Source: Myxococcota bacterium
GTDB lineage: Bacteria; Myxococcota_A; UBA9160; UBA6930
Direction: 5' to 3'
Length of the DNA: 37,733 nucleotides
NCBI GenBank assembly: GCA_030065975.1
Contig: JASJCN010000013.1
Span: 1-37,733, forward strand
In this document: one piece after another, positions 8,952 to 17,077 of the stretch
Layout of the letters: each line of letters begins with the position of its first letter
How positions within the stretch are numbered: position 1 is the stretch's first letter
Program-made: the position numbers and the translations under genes
Notes under the pieces: model-generated
What the model was told of the DNA's origin: nothing
What the model saw: the letters and a program-made list of their open reading frames with translations, nothing else
The model's database searches: none

Positions 8952-11464
8952 GCGAGGCGGGCGACAGAGGCGGCTCCGCGCTGCGATTCGCGGCCCTGCT
9001 CGCCGGGATCGGAATCGGCGCCCTGGTGATCGAGACCATCTGGATGCGCTGGCTGCGGCTGCACCTGGGAGCCACCGCCCCCGCCGTCTCGGCCACCCTG
9101 GTGGCGACCTTCCTGGGCCAGGGCCTGGGCGCCCTGGTCGGCGCGCGGCTCTCGGCCCGCCCGGGCGACCCCCTGCGACGTCTGGCCCGGGCCAGCGGGG
9201 TCGCGGTGGCCCTGGCCGCCTGTGTCCCCCTGCTCCTCGCCGCCGGCTGGCGCGGCCTCGAGGCCGTCTACGATGCCGCGCGCGAGCTTCCGGCCCTGCT
9301 GGTCGGCCTGCGTCTCGTTCTCGCCCTGCTGGCCACCCTGCCCGCCGCGGCGGCCCTGGGGGTGCTCTTGCCCCTGGTCTTCCAGGCGGGCGTCCCGGCC
9401 AGCGCGCTCGGATCTCGGGGCGGCGCCTTCTACGGGATCGAGGTCCTGGCCGCCGCTCTGGGCGTCGCGCTCGCGACCTTCGTCCTGCCCGACCTCGTCG
9501 GCATTCGCGCCGCCTACGCCGTGGGCGTGCTCTGCATCGGCGGCGTCGGGCTGACCGCGGCGCTCGGTGGCCGGTCCGCGCGGGAGCGGGAGCCCGGCTC
9601 CGCGCCTCCCGCCGGCGCGTCTCCGTTTCCCGTGCGCCTGCTGATCCTCGCCGGGCTGTCGGGGTTCGGGAGCTTCGCCGCCCAGGTCCTCGCCGTGCAG
9701 GCGTTCGCCCTGGTCCACAACCAGAGCGCCCATGCGTTCGGAAGCGTGCTGATCGTCGTGCTGTGCGGCCTCGGCGTCGCGGCTCTCGGGGTGAGCCGGC
9801 TGGCCCGCGTCGGGCTCGACTCGTCGCGCCTGCTGACCCTCGCGCTCGGCGCGGCGGCCCTCGGCACCGCGGCCTTCCCCTGGCTCTTCGTGTTCGTGAC
9901 CGGCGGCCTCGCCTATCTCCAGGCGGATGCGCCGTGGCCGGGCTACCTGCTTCGCGCCCTGGCCCTCGCCGGAGCGGCAGCGGGGCCGCTCGCCCTGTGC
10001 GCCGGGGGCGTGCTGCCGGCGCTCCTCGCCCACGCGGAGCGGTCGGGCGGAGATCTCCCGGCGGGCGCCCGGTTCGGCCGGCTGCTCGCCGCCAACACCC
10101 TCGGTGCCGTGCTCGGCGCGCTGTGTGGCCCCTGGCTGCTGCTGCCCCTGTTCGGGCCCTGGGGCGGCTTCCTCGCGATCGCATTCGTCTACGCCGTGGC
10201 GTTCGTCGTCACTGCGGCGGGCAAGGCGCCCGCGCTCGCGAGAGCGGCCGTCGCGGCGGCGGCCGTGGCGGCGATCGCCCTGGCGGGCGGGCCCGGCGCA
10301 CTCCCCCTGGTTCCCGTTCGCGCCGACGAAGAGCTGCTGCACGTGGAGCCGACGGCGGACGGGCTCGTCGCGGTGGTCGCGCGCGACGGGCAGCGGCGCA
10401 TCCAGATCGACAACCACTACATGCTCGGCGGCGCGGCGGACCGCGTGCACCAGGAACGCCAGGGACACGTCCCCCTGCTGCTGCGCCCCGGCGCAGAGCG
10501 GGTCGCCTTCCTCGGAGCAGCGACCGGAAGCAGCGCATCGGCTGCACTGGCCCACCGCCCCGAGACCCTCGCCGTCGTCGAGCTCGTTCCCGCCGTGGCG
10601 AGGCTGGCCCGCGACTGGCTCGAGGCCGACGGAGGGGCCGTCTACGGGGCCCCCATGGCCGACGTGGTGCTGGACGACGCGCGCAACTTCATGCGTGCCA
10701 CCTCCGAGCGCTACGACGTGGTGGTCGCCGACCTCTTCCTCCCCTGGCGCGCCGGAGCCGGCGCGCTCTACGCGGCCGAGCACTATCGCGCCGTCCGCGA
10801 GCGCCTGCGGCCGGGCGGCCTGTTCTGCCAGTGGCTTCCGCTCTACCAGCTCTCGGAAGCGGAGTTCCTCCTGATCGCCGCGACCTTCAGCGACGCGTTC
10901 CCGAACGGCGCGCTCTTCCGCGGAGACTTCTACGGACGCTTCCCCATCGTGGCCCTGGTCGGCTACCGCGACGTCCCCGCCAGCGCGGCCTCCGTCGCGA
11001 CGGCCGCCGCCGAGGCGGCGCGTGCCGGCGTCCGCGATCGCTGGGTCATCCACCCCGACGCCTTCTTCTCGCTCTACGTCGGCCCCCTCGGATCCCTGGC
11101 CGGGTCGCTGCGGGATCATCCGCGGAACACCGACGATCGCCCGCGCCTCGAGATGGGCGGCGCGCGCGCTCACGCGGGCCGCAAGCAGCGTCCCTTCGTC
11201 GGACGGGCCTTCGCGTCGTTCGCCGAGCAGGTGGCCGGACGGCGCGGGGATGCAGACCCGATCTTCCCCGATCTGTGGCCCGCTGCCCGTCGCGCCCGGG
11301 AGGGCGGGCTGCAGCTCCAGGCCGCTGGTGCCCTCTTCGTGGAGGGACGCCACACCGAGGCCTCGCGCACCCTCGGGCGTGCGGCAGATCTCTTGCCCCG
11401 CGCCGTCCTCGCCGACGCCCCGCCCGACCCGACGGCGGCGGAGCTCTGGTGGGCGGAGCCGTGA
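8948..11464 (+). CDS. Fused multi-pass membrane protein / spermidine synthase-like protein
   Basis: TTG start overlapping the kdsB stop (TTGA); many TM segments, then C-terminal Rossmann domain (VAFLGAATGSSASAAL...VVELVPAVARLARDWL...DDARNFMRATSERYDVVVADLFLPW). Confidence 0.82.
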   Translation: MSEAGDRGGSALRFAALLAGIGIGALVIETIWMRWLRLHLGATAPAVSATLVATFLGQGLGALVGARLSARPGDPLRRLARASGVAVALAACVPLLLAAGWRGLEAVYDAARELPALLVGLRLVLALLATLPAAAALGVLLPLVFQAGVPASALGSRGGAFYGIEVLAAALGVALATFVLPDLVGIRAAYAVGVLCIGGVGLTAALGGRSAREREPGSAPPAGASPFPVRLLILAGLSGFGSFAAQVLAVQAFALVHNQSAHAFGSVLIVVLCGLGVAALGVSRLARVGLDSSRLLTLALGAAALGTAAFPWLFVFVTGGLAYLQADAPWPGYLLRALALAGAAAGPLALCAGGVLPALLAHAERSGGDLPAGARFGRLLAANTLGAVLGALCGPWLLLPLFGPWGGFLAIAFVYAVAFVVTAAGKAPALARAAVAAAAVAAIALAGGPGALPLVPVRADEELLHVEPTADGLVAVVARDGQRRIQIDNHYMLGGAADRVHQERQGHVPLLLRPGAERVAFLGAATGSSASAALAHRPETLAVVELVPAVARLARDWLEADGGAVYGAPMADVVLDDARNFMRATSERYDVVVADLFLPWRAGAGALYAAEHYRAVRERLRPGGLFCQWLPLYQLSEAEFLLIAATFSDAFPNGALFRGDFYGRFPIVALVGYRDVPASAASVATAAAEAARAGVRDRWVIHPDAFFSLYVGPLGSLAGSLRDHPRNTDDRPRLEMGGARAHAGRKQRPFVGRAFASFAEQVAGRRGDADPIFPDLWPAARRAREGGLQLQAAGALFVEGRHTEASRTLGRAADLLPRAVLADAPPDPTAAELWWAEP

Positions 11465-11546
11465 AGGCGCGGTGATCGCGGCCTTCGCGCATCGACACCG
11501 TCGTGCGTAGCTTTTGCCCGCACCGGGTTGTCGCTAGGCTGCCGCC

Positions 11547-12146
11547 ATGAAAATCGCCAAGATCAAGCCCCAGCCGGACTCGCGCATCACCTTCCTGCGC
11601 GGCTTCCTCCGCAACCCCCAGCAGGTGGGATCGGTGATTCCGAGCTCACGTTTCCTGGAGCGACGCCTCGTGCGCCGCATGGATCTCGCGTCGGCACGGG
11701 TCGTCGTCGAGCTCGGCCCCGGAACCGGCGGTGTGACGCGGGCCATGTTGCGAGAGCTCGGCCCCGACGCCCGGCTGCTCGCGATCGAACGCGACCCGAG
11801 CTTCGTGCGCGTGCTGGGGGAGCACGCCGACCCGCGCCTGATCCCCCACCTGGGGAGCGCCGAGGACATCCGCCTCGCCCTTGCGAAGCACGGCCTCGAC
11901 GCGCCCGACGTGGTGATCTCGGGCATCCCCTTCTCGACCATGCCGAAGCCCGTCGGCCGGCGCATCCTCGAGGAGGTTCGCAGCAGTCTCGCGCCGGGCG
12001 GCTGCTTCGTGGCTTACCAGTTCCGCGACCGCGTCGCGGTGCTCGGGCGCGAGGTCTTCGGACGACCGCAGGTGGCCATGGAGATGCGCAACATCCCGCC
12101 GATGCGCGTGTACTCCTGGCGCAAGCCAGAGAGCCAGGCGGCCTAG
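11547..12146 (+). CDS. Class I SAM-dependent methyltransferase, phospholipid N-methyltransferase-like
   Basis: FLRGFLRNPQQVGSVIPSSRFLERRLV...VVELGPGTGGVTRAML, PmtA/KsgA-like motif I. Confidence 0.8.
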   Translation: MKIAKIKPQPDSRITFLRGFLRNPQQVGSVIPSSRFLERRLVRRMDLASARVVVELGPGTGGVTRAMLRELGPDARLLAIERDPSFVRVLGEHADPRLIPHLGSAEDIRLALAKHGLDAPDVVISGIPFSTMPKPVGRRILEEVRSSLAPGGCFVAYQFRDRVAVLGREVFGRPQVAMEMRNIPPMRVYSWRKPESQAA

Positions 12147-13547
12147 TCAGATCCCATCCGCGGCGCGGGCCAGCGCGACGTAGAAGTCGATCAAGAGGCC
12201 CTCGAAGTTCGAGACCGAGATCCGCTCGTCCACGCCGTGGATGCGCGAGAGGTCGCCGGCCCCCAGCAGGAAGGGCGTGAAGCGGAAGCTGTCGTCGGCG
12301 ACCTTCGCGTAGTGCTTGCTGTCGGTGCCCCCGACCACGAGGCCGGGAATCACCGGTGCCTCCGGCACCAGCTCACCCAGCGTCGAGACCAGCAGGCGGT
12401 AGCCCGGCGACTCGACGTCCGCGACGGGAGAGGCCTCGGTGCCCCGGTCCACGCGGATCTCGACCTCGGGATCCTCGATCACCCGCCGCACGTGGGTCAC
12501 GACGTCGTCGACGGTGTCTCCGGGTGCGATCCGGAAGTTCACCGTGGCCGTCGCCTCCGACGGCAACACGTTCTCCTTCACGCCACCGCTCACCATCGTC
12601 ACGGCCGTGGTCGTCCGGATCATCGCGCTCATCGCGCGGTCCTCGGAGAAGCGGGACTCGAGCATCCCTCCGGTGAGCCAGCGGTTGCTGAGCGCGAGAC
12701 GCGGCACCAGGGACAGGTGGGGTGCGATGGCGTCGAGCGTGCTGCCGACCACCCCGTCCATGCGTGCGGGCATCGGGTTCGCCTCGAGCCGACGCACCGC
12801 CTCGGCCAGTCGGCCGATCGCCGTGCTGCGGGGCGGCGTGCTCGAGTGGCCGCCGGCCGCGTGGGCGACGAGCTCGAGGGTCAGGTAGCCCTTCTCCGCG
12901 ACCCCGATCAGGGCGACCGGGCCGTCGATCCCGGGCAGCGCTCCGTCGACGATCGCGAAGCCCTCGTCGAGGGAGAAGAGCAGCTGCACGCCTCGCTCCT
13001 GCAGCCAGGCGGCGGTGGCGCCCGCGCCGGCTGCGCCGCCGATCTCCTCGTCGTGACCGAAGGCGAGATACAGGGTGCGCCTCGGCTGGAAGCCCTCGGC
13101 CAGGAGCCGCTCGGCGGCCTCGAGCATGCCGATCACGCCGGCCTTGTCGTCGAGGGTCCCGCGTCCCCAGACGTAGCCGTCGGCGATCACGCCCTCGTAG
13201 GGCGGGTGGGTCCAGGCCGACGGGTCGATCACGGGCACGACGTCGAAGTGCGCGGTCCAGAGGATCGGGGCGAGCTCCGGCTCGCGGCCCTCAAAGACGT
13301 AGAGGAGGCTCCAGTCGCCGATCACGTGACGTGTGAGGCCCGCGTGGACCTTCGGATAGGTGCGCTCGAGGAAGGCGTGGAAGCCGGCGAACGCCTCGGC
13401 GTCGAGGGCGGCCGGATCCTGATGGGACAAGGTGCGGAAGCGCACGGCCTCGGCGAGGCGCTCGGCGGGGCCGGCCTGGGCGATGGCGGGCACGATCCCG
13501 ACGATCCAGACGACGGCCCACGCGAAACGGGTCAGGCGGCGCTTCAT
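12147..13547 (-). CDS. M20 family metallopeptidase (carboxypeptidase, PM20D1-like), secreted
   Basis: Signal peptide MKRRLTRFAWAVVWIVGIVPAIAQA; WTAHFDVVPV, GRGTLDDKAG, AFGHDEEIGG, GGTDSKHYA; SD CAGGGAGGGA upstream. Confidence 0.9.
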   Translation of the reverse strand: MKRRLTRFAWAVVWIVGIVPAIAQAGPAERLAEAVRFRTLSHQDPAALDAEAFAGFHAFLERTYPKVHAGLTRHVIGDWSLLYVFEGREPELAPILWTAHFDVVPVIDPSAWTHPPYEGVIADGYVWGRGTLDDKAGVIGMLEAAERLLAEGFQPRRTLYLAFGHDEEIGGAAGAGATAAWLQERGVQLLFSLDEGFAIVDGALPGIDGPVALIGVAEKGYLTLELVAHAAGGHSSTPPRSTAIGRLAEAVRRLEANPMPARMDGVVGSTLDAIAPHLSLVPRLALSNRWLTGGMLESRFSEDRAMSAMIRTTTAVTMVSGGVKENVLPSEATATVNFRIAPGDTVDDVVTHVRRVIEDPEVEIRVDRGTEASPVADVESPGYRLLVSTLGELVPEAPVIPGLVVGGTDSKHYAKVADDSFRFTPFLLGAGDLSRIHGVDERISVSNFEGLLIDFYVALARAADGI

Positions 13548-14189
13548 GATTCCCTCCCTGCTGGACCCAAGCCGGGCCTGAGAAGACCCGGAGCCTCGTA
13601 GCGGAGGATGAAGTGCGTCGCCGGTCGGGCGCAACCCGGGTCGGCGCACCGGGGCCTAGGTGGCACTCTCGGCGTCAGGACGAGAAAATCCCCGAGAGCG
13701 GCTCCTGGAATCGTCCGACCTGGGTCCGATCCGAAGATCGGGTCCGAGGATCGGTTCGGCTTCGAGGGGCCCGATGGCGGCTACGGCGTCCGCGCTCTCG
13801 GGGACGGTGGCCTGGGACTGGCGTCCCCAACCAACCGAGAAGAAATCGGCGATGCTGGCGTTACGACGCCGCCACCTCACTCGCCGTAGGTTGACATTGG
13901 TCCAACTTTTCACCTCCTTCTCGGCGTGGTTCGTTCCTGCGAAGCCCAGTGCTCGCATCAGTCCCTGGGATGAGGCAGTCGCCGGACCCACCGTCCCGGG
14001 TCGCCCCCCAGAGCCCGAACCGGAGATTCACGAGGATCCCCCGGAGCCGGCCTGCGAGACTCGGGAAGGAGTGAGCTTCCCTGACCCCGGAGCCTATCCA
14101 AAGCTGCCGAGCTTGCACAAGGAGTTCCCGGGGCGGCACGATGGCCTCCGCGATCGCCCCCGGGCACGCAGCGGGCGGTCCGGGGGCGC

Positions 14190-15089
14190 TCAGCCGGTGG
14201 CGAACTCCTGGACGGCCCAGCGCGCGATCTCCTCGCCCCACTCCTGCACGAAGTGGCCGCCCCCGGCGATCTCGAGGGGCGGTGGGCAGCCGTTCAGGGT
14301 CTGACGCAGCTCCTCCATGACGGGCGGTCCGAGCACCGGGTCCGCCATGCCCACGGCCATCCGCACCGGTCCCTGCCACTGCGTGCTCAGGAACTCGCGC
14401 GCCGCGCGGCACTCCTCGACGCCCTCCATCCCGGGCTCCACCGGAACCAGCTGGGGGAAGCGCCGGACGCCGGCCTTGTAGCGCTGGTCCGGGAAGGGCG
14501 CGCCGTACGCGCTCAGGTCCGGAGGGTTGAGCACGCCGGGCGAAGAGAGCGCCAGCAGGCCGGCCACGGGAAGGTCGGGGTCCGACGCCGCGTACGCCTT
14601 CCAGCCGGCGAACCCCGGACTGACCGCTTCGCCGATCGGGAGCGCCGTGTTCATCACGAGCAGCCGCGCGAAGCGCTCGGGTGCCTCCATCGGCAGGGTG
14701 AGGCCGAGGATGCCGCCCCAGTCCTGGCACACGAGGGTCACGTTGCGCAGGTCGAGAGCCTCGAGCAGGCGCAGCAAGGAGCCGCGATGGAAGCCGAAGG
14801 TGTAGACCGGATCGTCGACCGGCTTGTCCGAGCGGCCGAACCCGAAGAGGTCGGGCGCGACCACGCGGGCCCCCGTCTCGAGGAAGACGGGCATCATCTT
14901 CCGATAGAGATAGGACCAGCTCGGCTCGCCGTGGAGACACAGGAAGGTGTGCTCGGCGTCCTCGGGGCCTTCGTCGAGGAAGTGCATGCGCAGCCCCTCG
15001 TAGCCCGGGAGGTCCTCCACGTAGTGAGGGCCGTAGTTCAGGAAGAGCAGGCGCTCGAATCGCTCGTCGGGGGTGCGGAGTACGTCCAA
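14190..15089 (-). CDS. Haloalkane dehalogenase (HLD-I type, DhlA/DhmA-like)
   Basis: Starts LDVLRTPDERFERL (TTG, SD GAGGA upstream); LCLHGEPSWSYLYRKMMPVF, VVAPDLFGFGRSDKP, nucleophile motif LVCQDWGGILGLT, GMADPVLGP, GGHFVQEWGEEIA. Confidence 0.9.
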   Translation of the reverse strand: MDVLRTPDERFERLLFLNYGPHYVEDLPGYEGLRMHFLDEGPEDAEHTFLCLHGEPSWSYLYRKMMPVFLETGARVVAPDLFGFGRSDKPVDDPVYTFGFHRGSLLRLLEALDLRNVTLVCQDWGGILGLTLPMEAPERFARLLVMNTALPIGEAVSPGFAGWKAYAASDPDLPVAGLLALSSPGVLNPPDLSAYGAPFPDQRYKAGVRRFPQLVPVEPGMEGVEECRAAREFLSTQWQGPVRMAVGMADPVLGPPVMEELRQTLNGCPPPLEIAGGGHFVQEWGEEIARWAVQEFATG

Positions 15090-15190
15090 GGGTTCCTCGC
15101 TGTCGGGCCTTCGGGGCGGACGGAGCCCCGGTACGCTAGCAGCGCCCGCGGCGGGGCGTCCCTCGGGTGCCCTGGCTAGAATCCGCGGCC

Positions 15191-16054
15191 ATGTCTGAGA
15201 CCGGAGACACCGCCGTCCTGCTCGTGACCTGCCCCGACGCACGGGGCATCGTGGCCGCCCTGGCGCAGACCCTGGCCGGCCACGGCGCAAACATCCTCGA
15301 TGCCGACCAGCACACCGACCCGGAGGCGGGATCCTTCTTCCAGCGGATCCGCTTCGACATGCGCGAGCTCCACACGGATCGCGCCACCCTGGAGCGCGCC
15401 GTCGGCGAGGTAGCGGAACGCTTCTCCATGGACCTGCGGCTCGCGGGCGAAGCGGTGCCCAAGCGCGTGGCGCTCATGGTCTCGAAGTTCGACCACTGCC
15501 TCTGGGATCTCCTGCTGCGACACCGCGCCGGCGAGCTGCGCTGCGAGATCCCTCTGATCATCAGCAACCACCCGGACCTGCGCTTCGTCGCCGAGCAGTT
15601 CGAGGTGCCCTACCACGTGCTGCCGATCACCAAGGCCACGAAGGCCGAGCAGGAGGCCAAGGAGATCGAGCTGCTCCAGTCGAACGGCATCGACCTCGTC
15701 GTGCTCGCGCGGTACATGCAGGTGCTGACGGGCGACTTCATCTCCCACTTCCCCCAGCGCATCATCAACATCCACCACTCCTTCCTCCCGGCCTTCATGG
15801 GCGGCCGCCCCTACCACCAGGCTCGCGAGCGGGGCGTCAAGCTGATCGGGGCGACGGCGCACTACGCCACGACCGATCTCGACGAGGGCCCGATCATCGA
15901 GCAGTCGGTGATCCGCACCAGCCACCGCGACACGGTGGGTGACCTGGTGCGCAAGGGCCGCGACGTCGAGCGCGACGTGCTGGCCCGCGCGGTGCGCTGG
16001 CACCTCGAGGACCGGATCGTGGTGTACGGAAACAAGACGGTGGTGTTCGAGTGA
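15191..16054 (+). CDS. purU: Formyltetrahydrofolate deformylase
   Basis: N-terminal ACT-like domain (VTCPDARGIVAALAQTLAGHGANILDADQHTD), C-terminal formyltransferase domain (IINIHHSFLPAFMGGRPYHQARERGVKLIGATAHYATTDLDEGPIIEQ). Confidence 0.95.
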   Translation: MSETGDTAVLLVTCPDARGIVAALAQTLAGHGANILDADQHTDPEAGSFFQRIRFDMRELHTDRATLERAVGEVAERFSMDLRLAGEAVPKRVALMVSKFDHCLWDLLLRHRAGELRCEIPLIISNHPDLRFVAEQFEVPYHVLPITKATKAEQEAKEIELLQSNGIDLVVLARYMQVLTGDFISHFPQRIINIHHSFLPAFMGGRPYHQARERGVKLIGATAHYATTDLDEGPIIEQSVIRTSHRDTVGDLVRKGRDVERDVLARAVRWHLEDRIVVYGNKTVVFE

Positions 16055-17016
16055 ACCGGCTCATCCTGCTCGGCATCCTGGCCCTCGTGGTCGTGCTCAT
16101 GTGGGTGATGTCGTTCGCGTCGAAGCGCATGGAGCACGTCGCCGCGGGCATCGCCGCCCTGCCCGAAGCGAGCTTCGAGCTCCCGACCCTCGTCACGCTG
16201 GGAACCGGCGGCACCTTCGAGAATCCCTGGCGGCTCGGCCCCGCGGTCGCGGTCGCGAGCGGGTCGGAGCTTCTGCTCTTCGACGCCGGGCGCGGGGTGG
16301 CCGAGGCCCTGCGCCGCGCGGAGATCCCGGCCTGGCAGCCCACCCACGTCTTCCTCACCAGCCTGCTGCCGGAGAACACCGTCGGCCTCGACGATCTGCT
16401 GACCACGGGATGGCACGGCCCCCGGGAGGCGCCCCTCGTCGTGCACGGCCCGAAGGGCACGCGCGAGCTGGTGGAACGCCTCGCATCGGCCCACGCAGAG
16501 GGCCTGGCCGCCCTCGCCGCCGACTGGGAGCTTCCCGAGGCCGGTGGGCGCATCGAGGCCGTCGAGCTCGGGACGGGCCAACGCATCCAGCACGGAGCGT
16601 TCGAGATCGAGGCGACGCTGCTCGAGGGGAACGCGCTCCCGAGCCTCGCCTATCGCGTGGAGGCGGGAGATCGATCGGTGGTGATCTCCGGCGCCGGCGC
16701 GGCGCCCGGACTCGAGGCCCTGGTCGCTCTCGCGACCGGCGCCGACGCCCTCGTGAGCCAGGCGGTCTACGGCGCGTCCCTCGAGGCGGCCGCCGAGGCC
16801 GGGGTCGATGGACTCGAGGTGATCCAGCGGGAGGCGGCCCAGCACCTGCGTCTGGAAGACATCGGTGACCTCGGCACGCGCACGGGCGTGAAGCTGCTCG
16901 TGCTGACGCGCATGCGGCCGCCGCCGGTCTTCGAGTTCCAGTACCGGCGACTCGTCAACGAGACCTTCCGGGGGCGCGTCGAGATCGCGCCGGACGGCGG
17001 CGTCTTCGAGTTCTAG
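16051..17016 (+). CDS. Membrane-anchored metallo-beta-lactamase/RNase Z-like protein lacking metal ligands
   Basis: GTG overlaps purU stop; N-terminal TM helix; fold-typical order LLLFDAGRG, HVFLTSLLPENTVGLDDLLTTGW, VVISGAGAAPGLEALVALATGADALVSQAVY, VKLLVLTRMRPPP. Confidence 0.7.
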   Translation: MNRLILLGILALVVVLMWVMSFASKRMEHVAAGIAALPEASFELPTLVTLGTGGTFENPWRLGPAVAVASGSELLLFDAGRGVAEALRRAEIPAWQPTHVFLTSLLPENTVGLDDLLTTGWHGPREAPLVVHGPKGTRELVERLASAHAEGLAALAADWELPEAGGRIEAVELGTGQRIQHGAFEIEATLLEGNALPSLAYRVEAGDRSVVISGAGAAPGLEALVALATGADALVSQAVYGASLEAAAEAGVDGLEVIQREAAQHLRLEDIGDLGTRTGVKLLVLTRMRPPPVFEFQYRRLVNETFRGRVEIAPDGGVFEF

Positions 17017-17071
17017 GCCCGGAGGTCGAGATCGCGCCGGACGGCGGCGTCTTCGAGTTCTAGGCCCGGAG
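16978..17071. repeat. Perfect 47-bp tandem duplication (two units: 16978-17024 and 17025-17071)
   Basis: gtcgagatcgcgccggacggcggcgtcttcgagttctaggcccggag occurs twice back to back, including the TAG stop. Confidence 0.97.
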
Positions 17072-17077
17072 GCCTAG
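17060..17077. terminator. Short hairpin between convergent genes
   Basis: CTAGGCC-CGGA-GGCCTAG perfect 7-bp inverted repeat overlapping the stop codon of the rhomboid gene; no T-tract. Confidence 0.4.

Noticed and set aside
13900-13920. TCACCTCCTTCT resembling a 16S rRNA 3' end
   Set aside because: Only the anti-SD-like dozen bases match; the surrounding sequence is not rRNA.
17060-17077. Bidirectional Rho-independent terminator
   Set aside because: Stem is only 7 bp and no T-tract on either side; kept only as a low-confidence hairpin.
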